Shown here one piece after another: positions 16,269-24,148 of a stretch of DNA of 34,595 nt. Source of the DNA: Silicimonas sp. (GTDB lineage Bacteria; Pseudomonadota; Alphaproteobacteria; Rhodobacterales; Rhodobacteraceae); contig JAJDZT010000026.1 in assembly GCA_022824525.1 (NCBI GenBank), positions 1-34,595 of the forward strand. Direction: 5' to 3'. Under the pieces are notes generated by a model, which did no database searches, was not told the DNA's origin, and saw only the letters and a program-made list of their open reading frames with translations. How positions within the stretch are numbered: the first letter of the stretch is position 1; every line of letters starts with the position of its first letter. The position numbers and the translations under genes are program-made.

Positions 16269-17096
16269 TCACGGTCTTAAGAACTTTGCACCGTCACCAC
16301 TGGACAATCTACGTGTCTGGCCTGGGCGCAAGATTGTTGGCTTCGGCGCAACGACCACCTGTCCAGAGCCACTGTTCAACAACACCATCATTTCAGAGAG
16401 GGGCTTTTCGAGATTGGTGCCAAGCGCAACCTTTCGCCCACGCACCTCCGCTTTCGCTGATACCACTGAGACAATACGCGGTTGACCGTTCTCTTCGGCA
16501 AAAATTGGAGCGCCGGAGGATCCAAAGTCGACATCGCAGGACAAAACAAGCGTGCCGCGCTGACGCGCAAGAACATGACAGACTTCCTGAATCGATGGAG
16601 AGTCCGCTCGATCGTGAGCGTAGGACACGATCCCGACCTGTTGTCCCTTCCGCGGTCGTTTGGCGGTCGCAAACGGCGTCACGTTAGGAAGCTGTATCGC
16701 GCTTGAAAGCTCAAAAAGCGCGAGATCGTTGGCTACATGCGTGGCACCTTCTGGACCGGTAAAGACATAGTCTGGATGTACTACGATACGACTGATCTTT
16801 CGCGATGCCGTCGCGTGTCCATTCCGAAATCCTGCATGGAAAACGATCTGCGACGGTTCAATCAGATCGCCGGAACGAGAGTTGAAGGCGCAGTGGGCTG
16901 CGGTCAACACGATGCGAGGAGAGATCAGCGCGCCGGTACACATGCCACCCCAGCCGATATTAAGACGGCCTACGCCTTCCCAGCCTTGGGCGTCGTAAGA
17001 CGTCATTATCTTCATCAGCTCTGAAGGCTGTTCTTCTTGGGCGTACGCCGCAACAGAATTGAAGGCCACAAAAACTGCGGCGAGCACAAAGCGCAT
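16269..17096 (-). CDS. Secreted trypsin-like serine protease (275 residues)
   Basis: The ATG at 17096 (MRFVLAAVFVAFNSVAAYAQ) begins a clear signal peptide cleaved near residue 20, with GAAGAGG upstream. The S1-type triad is His68 in LTAAHC, Asp124 in NDLALFEL and Ser194 in GSSGAPIF. There are paired cysteines around the histidine (GGMC and TAAHC) and before the serine (EVC and LSC), which probably form disulfides outside the cytoplasm. The C-terminal 40 residues are a proline/arginine-rich tail (VVVAPKPTILRPGQ) beyond the protease fold. It is first in the two-protease operon. Its promoter must lie in the 72 bases after the glcF stop. Confidence 0.88.
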   Translation of the reverse strand: MRFVLAAVFVAFNSVAAYAQEEQPSELMKIMTSYDAQGWEGVGRLNIGWGGMCTGALISPRIVLTAAHCAFNSRSGDLIEPSQIVFHAGFRNGHATASRKISRIVVHPDYVFTGPEGATHVANDLALFELSSAIQLPNVTPFATAKRPRKGQQVGIVSYAHDRADSPSIQEVCHVLARQRGTLVLSCDVDFGSSGAPIFAEENGQPRIVSVVSAKAEVRGRKVALGTNLEKPLSEMMVLLNSGSGQVVVAPKPTILRPGQTRRLSSGDGAKFLRP

Positions 17097-17168
17097 TCCA
17101 AACCTCTTCCCGTTACGGCTCAACACCGTATAGGTCCCATGCGGCAATATTATGTCGGTTAATGGCCC

Positions 17169-18440
17169 TCAGCCAAGGCTTTGCGGACGTGGTCCACCAG
17201 TCGCCCAATCCAATAGCTCAACAGTGTGAACGATCGGAAGCGCCGTGCCCGATCCAATCTGCATCATGCAACCAATGTTGCCTGCCGCAATCACATCAGG
17301 TTCTTTCGCCTCAAGTGTCGCGACTTTTCGCGATTTCAGCTGGTTCGAAATTTCGGGCTGCATAAGGTTGTAAGTGCCTGCAGATCCACAACAAAGATGG
17401 GAGTCCTTGGGTTCAACCACCTCGAATCCGGCATTCGTCAAAAGCGACTTTGGAGCCGACTTGATTTGCTGACCATGCTGGAGCGAACAAGCAGCGTGGT
17501 AGGCGACCTTAAGTGCTTCTGGGGCCTTGGCCTTGAAATCCAACTTCGAGAGAAGTTCCGAGACATCCATTGCCTTCGCACTGACCTCGGCCGCTTTCTC
17601 GGACAATGGGTCGTTCCGGAACATATGCCCGTAGTCCTTCACCGTCGTCCCGCAACCACTTGTGTTGATGACGACCGCGTCAAAATCATTTGCTGTCCAG
17701 GCTTTGATATTGGCCTCTGCAAAGGCGTGGCTTTCGCCTTCTCGACCCATGTGATGAACCAATGCACCACAACATCCCGCACCTTCTGCGACAACGACTT
17801 CACATCCGAGCCTCGTCAATAACCGGATCGTGGCATCGTTGATATCGGTGTTTAGCGCTTTCTGCGCGCAGCCGGTCATCAAAGCCACGCGCATTTTGGT
17901 TTCGCCTTGAGCGCCAAAGGTCTGTGGGTCATCGTTGCGACTTACAGGAGGAATGCGCTTCGGAGCCATTTCCAGCATTGCACGAAGGCGAGCTTCGGGA
18001 ACAAGCCGTTTGAAGGGGCGCGCGATCTTCGCTCCAAGAAGCGCTAACCGAAAGCGCCCGGGATAAGGCAGGATCATTGCCAACGTATTGCGAAGCAGTC
18101 GTTCGAATAGCGGGCGTTTGTAGGTTTTCTCAATATGAGCGCGCGCATGATCGACCAGGTGCATGTAGTGCACACCCGATGGGCAAGTTGTCATGCAAGC
18201 CAGACAAGACAGACAGCGATCAATGTGTTTGACGGTTTTCGCATCTGCCGGACGATCATTTTCCAGCATGTCCTTGATAAGATAGATGCGCCCGCGAGGA
18301 CTATCGAGTTCGTCACCGAGCACTTGGTATGTTGGGCAGGTCGCGGTGCAAAAGCCGCAATGGACGCACGAGCGAAGAATTTCGTTGGCACGCGCGACAC
18401 CCGGATCCTTGAGCTGCTCGTCGGTAAAACTTGTTTGCAT
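17169..18440 (-). CDS. glcF: Glycolate oxidase iron-sulfur subunit
   Basis: 423 residues. Two 4Fe-4S ferredoxin motifs lie at the N-terminus (Cys25/28/31/35 in CVHCGFCTATCP and Cys76/79/82/86 in CLSCLACMTTCP). Two cysteine-rich CCG domains follow (GAGCCGALVHHMG and HLCCGSAGTYN, with HAACSLQHG). It passes electrons from the GlcD/GlcE flavoproteins to the quinone pool during oxidation of glycolate to glyoxylate at the cytoplasmic membrane. It starts in a TGATG overlap with the glcE stop, so translation is coupled. It is last in the glcDEF operon. Confidence 0.96.
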   Translation of the reverse strand: MQTSFTDEQLKDPGVARANEILRSCVHCGFCTATCPTYQVLGDELDSPRGRIYLIKDMLENDRPADAKTVKHIDRCLSCLACMTTCPSGVHYMHLVDHARAHIEKTYKRPLFERLLRNTLAMILPYPGRFRLALLGAKIARPFKRLVPEARLRAMLEMAPKRIPPVSRNDDPQTFGAQGETKMRVALMTGCAQKALNTDINDATIRLLTRLGCEVVVAEGAGCCGALVHHMGREGESHAFAEANIKAWTANDFDAVVINTSGCGTTVKDYGHMFRNDPLSEKAAEVSAKAMDVSELLSKLDFKAKAPEALKVAYHAACSLQHGQQIKSAPKSLLTNAGFEVVEPKDSHLCCGSAGTYNLMQPEISNQLKSRKVATLEAKEPDVIAAGNIGCMMQIGSGTALPIVHTVELLDWATGGPRPQSLG

Positions 18441-19636
18441 CAGCCCATCAGCCCTGAGTTAAGAATGCCTCTCGGGTCATACTTTTGGCGCAGAGCCTTG
18501 GCGAGACCCGTGAGCGCCGCGCTTTCCTCTTGGAAGCGGCTCTGGTTTGTGGAACCGGCCGCCTTGACCAACCGCAAATGACCGTCTTCATATCGCATAT
18601 ACTCGGAAAGCGCTCCGAAAAGTTCTTCTGAAAAAAGTGACTGTTCTTTTGATTCTAGCGCAAAATGCTCGGCGTTTTCGCGGAGTTGACTATCGGTTGC
18701 CCCCATCCAGATGAGTCCACCGCCCCAATCCAGGTAGTCAGTTGTCGCCAAAGTTTGACTGACGCAACTCAGAAACTCAGGCGACGCGCTTGGTTTGATC
18801 GAGCCTCGCGCAACAAAGGGCATTTCTGATAGTGCCGTCATGTCGCGCGCATTCCGCCAAATCTCACCAGACTTGGCGGGATCAGACTCCGCATGGCACT
18901 CTCCGAATTCGGACAAAGCCGCCTTCAACTGCTGAATTCGGTATTGGACCGAAGCTTCCGTGCCTTCCAACCGCAAATAGGCCTTTCGTGGTTCCCTATA
19001 GTGAAACGGTCCGAAATGGGCACCGCTAACGTCGAAAGGTGTGCCAAGGGCAGTTAACATCAGAGGCACGGCTTGGTCCGGGTTGAGGTCCGTGTAGATC
19101 AACGTTGCTTCGGTTTCAGGCTTGGGAAGCACTTTCAAACTGACTTCGCTCAATACGCCAAGCGTGCCATGCGCTCCACACATCAGGCGAGACAAGTCGT
19201 AGCCGGTCACGTTTTTCATCACGCGACCGCCGTTCTTCACAATCGCACCAGTGCCATCAACGAGGCGCGTACCAAGGAGGAAATCCCGACACGCGCCGGC
19301 TTGAACTCGTCGAGGGCCGGAGGTGTTTGTCGCCACCACGCCGCCGATAGTCGGTTCGCCTGACGTTCCAAGCATGGGGCGGTGGTCCATCGGCTCGAAC
19401 GCCAGCATCTGGTCTTCCGCATCCAAGGTCGCCTCAATCTCGGAGACAGGCGTGCCCGCCTTGGCAACGATCGTGAGCGCACCGGGCTCGTAAAGTGTAA
19501 TCCCGGTCATCCCGGAAGTGCACAGCGGGGTTCCTTCAACTGCCAAACCCCTGGTGCCACCGCCTTTGATACAAAGGGGTCCGTCAGCCGTCGCAATTAC
19601 CTCGGCAAGATCGTCTTCAGAACTGGGTGTCAACAA
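18440..19636 (-). CDS. glcE: Glycolate oxidase FAD-binding subunit
   Basis: 398 residues, a VAO-type FAD-binding subunit: LCIKGGGTRGL, then TIGGVVATNTSGPRR, NGGRVMKNVTGYDLSRLMCGAHGTLGV and an EVSLKVLPKP strand. The C-terminal YDPRGILNSGLMG is a family hallmark. It forms the GlcDEF complex. The start is a TTG at 19636 (a second TTG follows directly), only 4 bases after the glcD stop, without a clear Shine-Dalgarno. Translation therefore probably depends on ribosomes finishing glcD. Confidence 0.95.
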   Translation of the reverse strand: MLTPSSEDDLAEVIATADGPLCIKGGGTRGLAVEGTPLCTSGMTGITLYEPGALTIVAKAGTPVSEIEATLDAEDQMLAFEPMDHRPMLGTSGEPTIGGVVATNTSGPRRVQAGACRDFLLGTRLVDGTGAIVKNGGRVMKNVTGYDLSRLMCGAHGTLGVLSEVSLKVLPKPETEATLIYTDLNPDQAVPLMLTALGTPFDVSGAHFGPFHYREPRKAYLRLEGTEASVQYRIQQLKAALSEFGECHAESDPAKSGEIWRNARDMTALSEMPFVARGSIKPSASPEFLSCVSQTLATTDYLDWGGGLIWMGATDSQLRENAEHFALESKEQSLFSEELFGALSEYMRYEDGHLRLVKAAGSTNQSRFQEESAALTGLAKALRQKYDPRGILNSGLMG

Positions 19637-19640
19637 TGGG

Positions 19641-21089
19641 TCACGCCGCCGATTTCATCCTCTCTCGCCTGGAGGCAGAGGATTCCAATGGAAAGACTTT
19701 TGCCGGGTTAAGAAGCCATGCGGGATCAAAGACATCTTTGACCTTCATCTGTGCTTCCAAGTCCTGAGGTGTGAACTGTACGCCCATCAGGTCTCGTTTC
19801 TCAATTCCGACGCCGTGTTCGCCGGTCAGACATCCGCCCGCCTCCACGCAGAGCTTCAGGATTTCAGCTCCCAGCGCCTCGCATGTCTCGAGGTCGCCGG
19901 GCTTGTTGGCGTCGAACAGGATCAACGGATGCATGTTGCCATCTCCCGCATGGAACACGTTCCCGACTTCAAGCCCGAATTCCTCAGCCAATTCTCCCGT
20001 TCGCTTCAACACATATGGCAGAGCCGAGACCGGCACGGTACCGTCCAAGCACATGTAATCGTTGATCTGCCCCATGGCGCCGAACGCACTTTTACGACCA
20101 AGCCAAATACGAGCGGCTTCGTCTGCATCGCTCGCATCGCGGATCTCGACCGGGTTGTGGGTGCGGGCGATCTGCTTGATGACGCCAAGCTGTTCGTCAA
20201 TCTCTTCGGGCGAGCCCTCGACCTCGACGATCAGCAGCGCTTCGCATTGGGGGTAGCCTGCCTTGGCATGCGCCTCGACCACCTCGATGACCTTTCGGTC
20301 CATGTATTCGATCGCGACGGGCAACACGCCAGCCTTGATGATATCCGAGACACAGGCCCCAGCAACTTCGGCAGAGTCGTAGCCGATGAGAACGGGTCTC
20401 GCACCTTCTGGTTTCGGGAGAATACGCAGAGTCGCTTCGGTAACAACTCCCAGCTGACCCTCGGAGCCACAGATGACGCCCAACCAGTCGTAACTGCATG
20501 AGTCCATGTGCGCGCCACCAATCTCGACAACAGTGCCGTCCATGAGCACAATTGTGACGCCTAGCAGGTTGTTCGTGGTCACGCCGTACTTCAGGCAATG
20601 CGCGCCACCAGAATTCATCGCGATGTTTCCAGCAATGGCGCAGGCGAGTTGGGATGACGGGTCTGGCGCGTAGAAGAAACCATCATCTTCGATGGCCCCT
20701 GTCACCGAGAGGTTGGTACGCCCAGTCTGAACACGAATGATGCGGTCATCATAGTTCGTTTCGAGGACATCGTTCATTCGCGAGACGCCAAGGACAACTG
20801 AATCCGCGGTTGGCAGGGCACCGCCGGCCAAGGAAGTTCCAGAACCGCGCGGCACAACAGGAACGCCCTCGGCATGGCAAATGCTAAGGATATCTGAGAC
20901 TTCTTTAGTGGTCGACGGAAGGACGACGCTAAGTGGGGGACAGGTGTAAGCCGTCAGACCATCGCATTCATATGCCCGCGTTTCGGCTTCGTCCGAAATG
21001 ACGGCGTCTTCCGGCAGCACATCCAATAGTCGAGACACAAGTCGAGCCTTTCGAGCCAGTATCTCGGGAGATGGGCGCGGCATTTCCAT
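19641..21089 (-). CDS. glcD: Glycolate oxidase catalytic FAD subunit
   Basis: 482 residues. FAD_binding_4 segment: PVVPRGSGTSLAGGALP, then DPSSQLACAIAGNIAMNSGG and LKYGVTTNNLLGV. The C-terminal FAD-oxidase domain has VFHAGDGNMHPLI and LTGEHGVGIEKRDLM. It oxidises glycolate to glyoxylate and is the largest subunit of GlcDEF. The ATG at 21089 has GGAGG 8 bases upstream. It heads the operon behind the promoter and dyads at 21101-21141. Glycolate is released by phytoplankton, so the operon suits a marine heterotroph. Confidence 0.96.
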   Translation of the reverse strand: MEMPRPSPEILARKARLVSRLLDVLPEDAVISDEAETRAYECDGLTAYTCPPLSVVLPSTTKEVSDILSICHAEGVPVVPRGSGTSLAGGALPTADSVVLGVSRMNDVLETNYDDRIIRVQTGRTNLSVTGAIEDDGFFYAPDPSSQLACAIAGNIAMNSGGAHCLKYGVTTNNLLGVTIVLMDGTVVEIGGAHMDSCSYDWLGVICGSEGQLGVVTEATLRILPKPEGARPVLIGYDSAEVAGACVSDIIKAGVLPVAIEYMDRKVIEVVEAHAKAGYPQCEALLIVEVEGSPEEIDEQLGVIKQIARTHNPVEIRDASDADEAARIWLGRKSAFGAMGQINDYMCLDGTVPVSALPYVLKRTGELAEEFGLEVGNVFHAGDGNMHPLILFDANKPGDLETCEALGAEILKLCVEAGGCLTGEHGVGIEKRDLMGVQFTPQDLEAQMKVKDVFDPAWLLNPAKVFPLESSASRRERMKSAA

Positions 21090-21100
21090 CGTTAACCTCC

Positions 21101-21141
21101 AAATTGGTAAGTTTGTATAACCAATTTTGCCGGTTTGGCAA
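21101..21141. promoter_or_regulatory. Two dyad symmetries over the glc promoter (candidate operators)
   Basis: AAATTGGT (21101-21108) and ACCAATTT (21120-21127) form a perfect 8-bp inverted repeat with an 11-base spacer containing the -10. TTGCC (21127-21131) and GGCAA (21137-21141) form a second perfect 5-bp dyad over the -35. The TTGGT/ACCAA half-site resembles those of FadR-type GntR regulators (PdhR, LldR, GlcC), although the usual spacing there is about 3 bases. No regulator gene is in the window. Confidence 0.5.
21114..21141 (-). promoter_or_regulatory. Predicted glcDEF promoter
   Basis: On the minus strand a -35 TTGCCA (21136-21141) and a -10 TATACA (21114-21119) are separated by 16 bases. 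This predicts a start of transcription near 21107, about 18 bases before the glcD ATG. It is the best sigma-70-like match I noticed in the window. Confidence 0.55.
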
Positions 21142-21144
21142 TCT

Positions 21145-21765
21145 TCAAGTAAACGGAATGATCAATCCTACACATATCAACAAAGCACCTGCCACAAAGT
21201 TTGTCCGAGAAAGAGCGGTAGGCGACCTGACCAATCTCCGGGCGCGATCAACGAACATGGCCAAAACCAGGTTTCCCAGAAGCGGAACGAGCATCGACAG
21301 GAAGCAAATCACGGCAATGTCCGTCCAGGACAGATTATCGAGCGCAAAGAAACCAGGCAGGACACCCATATAAAAAAGGATCGCCTTGGGATTGCCGAGT
21401 ATCACGGCCAGTCCAGCAAGGAAGCCCGCCCACATTCCCGGCCGCGTCAGACGGCTATCAGAGGCAATGGTCTTCTCGCGATTTTTGATGACCAGCCAGC
21501 CCATCACGAGAAAGGTGATACACGCGACCCAACGCATAACCAGCATGAAGTCTGAGAAGACGGATACGATCCAGGTCACACCAAGTATGGCAAGAAGTGG
21601 CCAAAGAACGTCGCCGACCACGACACCCAGCGCCAATGGCCAAGCGGCATGAAATCCTCCCGCCATACCTCGCGCAATAAGAGCAACCCAAACCGGCCCT
21701 GGCGTGAGGAACAGGATCAAGAGCGCAACGGCGTAAAGTGTTGCGTCACCCGCAGTAATGGTCAT
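21145..21765 (-). CDS. LysE/RhtB-family amino-acid exporter
   Basis: 206 residues, the usual length for the family. Six hydrophobic segments are predicted. The family signature near the first helix is FLTPGPVWVALIARGMAGG, and the later GNPKAILFYMGVLP is also characteristic. It should export an amino acid or related metabolite across the inner membrane; the substrate is not predictable. The ATG at 21765 overlaps the recF stop as ATGA, so it is translated after recF. Placement at the end of a dnaN-recF unit is unusual functionally. Confidence 0.9.
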   Translation of the reverse strand: MTITAGDATLYAVALLILFLTPGPVWVALIARGMAGGFHAAWPLALGVVVGDVLWPLLAILGVTWIVSVFSDFMLVMRWVACITFLVMGWLVIKNREKTIASDSRLTRPGMWAGFLAGLAVILGNPKAILFYMGVLPGFFALDNLSWTDIAVICFLSMLVPLLGNLVLAMFVDRARRLVRSPTALSRTNFVAGALLICVGLIIPFT

Positions 21766-22865
21766 CGGGCAACCTCGACAGCCCGACTTTGCCCGTCGTT
21801 TTCGGTAACTTCAAAGTGCTGTGCACGGTCTCCTAGTTCTTCGAAAAGCTCCGCGCCCGTGCCCGTCATCCAAGCCTGAGCTTTCAATGCACAGATCTCG
21901 TCGTATAGCGAGGCGCGTCTGTTTGCGTCGAGATGAGCCGCGACTTCATCCAAAAGAATAATCGGCGGCGAACCGGTGTCCTCAGCCAAGGCTCTCGCGT
22001 TTGACAGTATTAGCGAAATTAGAAGGGCCTTTTGCTCACCTGTCGAACACTGCGCCGCCGGAACACCCTTTTCGACATACACCGCAGTCAAATCGATACG
22101 ATGCGGTCCGACTAGGGTACGCCCTGCGCGCATATCGGCCGGCCGGTTTTCTGCAAGTGCTTCGATCATCGCTTCGGAACCGTCCGGCATGTCGCGTTCC
22201 GGATGCGCTATGTCCAGCTGAGCCGCCGGAAATGCGGACTTTGCGTCTTGCTGTGCCGCACGCAACCGAGCCAATGCAGCGTGCCTTGCTGCCATAATCT
22301 CTGTCGCGCTCTCGGCCATTTGCTTTTCGAGTGCAACGTACCAATGCGCATCGCGCACCATATCTTTCAAAAGACGGTTCCGCTCTCGCATTGCTTTTTC
22401 ATAGCTCAGTACATTCTGCGCATGGCTCGGCACAAAGCTCATCGTGATGCGATCGAAGAAACGTCGCCGTCCATCAGCACCTTCGATCCACAAACGATCC
22501 ATAGCCGGGATCAACCAGACTATGCTGGCGACCTGACCCAGCGACACTTGCGGAGCTGTCTTTCCATCAATGCGGACAACTCTGGAACCGCCAGGTTGAG
22601 CTTCGGTTTCAATTTCATGCGTTCGATCAGCCGACTCGACAACGGCGGAAACTTTCCAACCAATTGCCTCTGGTCGACGGATCAACTCTTCCGCAGAGGC
22701 ACGACGCAATCCGCGCCCCGGCGACAAAAGAGAAACCGCCTCGAGCACATTGGTCTTTCCCGCCCCATTCGGACCAAATATCGCTACCGGTCGAGCATCG
22801 AGGTTTAGCGATGTTCGGCGATGCGAACGAAGATGCGAAAGTGTGAGATCGCGAACGCTCGTCAA
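21762..22865 (-). CDS. recF: DNA replication and repair protein RecF
   Basis: 367 residues. SMC-like ATPase with Walker A GPNGAGKTN (31-39), Walker B/D-loop region ILLDEVAAHLD near the C-terminus and the STGEQKALL signature. It loads RecA at single-strand gaps together with RecO and RecR. The start is a TTG at 22865 that overlaps the dnaN stop (TTGA); no ATG or GTG is available in frame nearby, and the N-terminal LTLSHLRSHRR matches the family here. Direct coupling to dnaN is the ancestral arrangement. Confidence 0.95.
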   Translation of the reverse strand: MTSVRDLTLSHLRSHRRTSLNLDARPVAIFGPNGAGKTNVLEAVSLLSPGRGLRRASAEELIRRPEAIGWKVSAVVESADRTHEIETEAQPGGSRVVRIDGKTAPQVSLGQVASIVWLIPAMDRLWIEGADGRRRFFDRITMSFVPSHAQNVLSYEKAMRERNRLLKDMVRDAHWYVALEKQMAESATEIMAARHAALARLRAAQQDAKSAFPAAQLDIAHPERDMPDGSEAMIEALAENRPADMRAGRTLVGPHRIDLTAVYVEKGVPAAQCSTGEQKALLISLILSNARALAEDTGSPPIILLDEVAAHLDANRRASLYDEICALKAQAWMTGTGAELFEELGDRAQHFEVTENDGQSRAVEVAR

Positions 22866-23980
22866 ACCCGCATCGGCATGACGACGTATACCGCACTCTC
22901 GTCATTGCCTTCGCGCATGAGCGTCGGGTCACCTGAGGAATTGAACAAGAACACTGCGTTCTCACGATCTACCTGGCTGGCAATCTCCAAAAGATACTTG
23001 GCGTTAAACCCTATCTCCAATGGATCTGCATTGTAGGCCACACCCAACTCTTCTTCGGCGGCACCGCTATCCGGTGCATTGACGGACAGAACCAACCTGT
23101 CTTCGTCCAACGCCAGCTTTACGGCCCGCGATCTCTCAGAACTCACGGTGGCCACACGATCAACGGCTTGCGCAAAATCAGAAGCATCGACTTCAAGACG
23201 GCGCGTGTTCCCTCCAGGAATGACCCGCGTGTAGTCCGGGAACGTACCATCGATGACTTTCGACGTCAGAGTAATTCCGGGCGTAGCAAATCGCACCTTG
23301 GTTTCGGAAACGCTGACAGCGATCTGCGCTTCATCATCTTCAAGTAGCTTCCGAAGTTCTCCGACCGTTTTTCTTGGTACGATAACGCCCGGCATGTTCT
23401 CCGCGCCTTCGGGCAGTTCGGCGTCAATTCTCGCAAGCCGGTGTCCATCCGTCGCGACGCAGCGCAGGACCTGCTTCCCATCGGAATCCGCAACGTGCAT
23501 GTAGACGCCATTCAAGTAGTAGCGCGTCTCTTCCGTTGAGATGGCAAACTTCGACTTATCGAAAAGCCGGCGCAGAACAGGAGCGGCGGCAGCAAAATTT
23601 GCCTCGTATTCCGAGCTGGCCATAACTGGAAAGTCTTCGCGCGGGAGCGTCGCAAGCGAGAAATTCGACCTCCCGGCCTCCACCGACATTCTGCCACTTG
23701 CGCCGTCATCTATGATGGTCACGAGAGCGCCGTCTGGTAGCTTTCGAACAATCTCATGAAATGTCACGGCGCTGACAGTCGTCGACCCGGCTCGCGTGAC
23801 TTTTGCGGGAGCCTGATCGACCACTTCGATATCGAGGTCTGTTGCGCGAAAGCTGACTGCATCACCCTCAGCTTCGATCAACACATTGGCCAGAATTGGG
23901 ATCGTATTTCGACGCTCGACCACCGATTGCGCTTGTGCGACCGCCTTAAGAAGTGCCGCCCGCTCGATCGAGAATTCCAT
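22862..23980 (-). CDS. dnaN: DNA polymerase III beta subunit (sliding clamp)
   Basis: 372 residues with three clamp repeats. It begins MEFSIERAALLKAVAQAQSVVERRNTIPIL, the canonical N-terminus, and ends VYVVMPMRV. It forms the ring that tethers the replicative polymerase to DNA. The ATG at 23980 follows a GAGGGAG Shine-Dalgarno; a longer frame to 24037 is rejected because family similarity starts at MEFSI. In most bacteria dnaN follows dnaA directly. Here a photolyase and a TSUP gene lie between them. Confidence 0.97.
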   Translation of the reverse strand: MEFSIERAALLKAVAQAQSVVERRNTIPILANVLIEAEGDAVSFRATDLDIEVVDQAPAKVTRAGSTTVSAVTFHEIVRKLPDGALVTIIDDGASGRMSVEAGRSNFSLATLPREDFPVMASSEYEANFAAAAPVLRRLFDKSKFAISTEETRYYLNGVYMHVADSDGKQVLRCVATDGHRLARIDAELPEGAENMPGVIVPRKTVGELRKLLEDDEAQIAVSVSETKVRFATPGITLTSKVIDGTFPDYTRVIPGGNTRRLEVDASDFAQAVDRVATVSSERSRAVKLALDEDRLVLSVNAPDSGAAEEELGVAYNADPLEIGFNAKYLLEIASQVDRENAVFLFNSSGDPTLMREGNDESAVYVVMPMRV

Positions 23981-24148
23981 CAGCTCGCTCCCTCTGTCCC
24001 GGGGCGTTGAAACTACCGTTTTTTCGCCCCTGCGCAATGGCTTTGAGCGAATCTCGCCTCAAGATGGACAAGGGTCAATAGTCGGTGCTCTGGACCCGGA
24101 GATTTCCCACCTAAATCTTTTGAAGATGAGCAATTGAGGACAGGGTAT

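Noticed and set aside
19518-20501. Plus-strand frame of 327 codons
   Set aside because: It is antisense to glcD and glcE, both of which have strong family motifs.
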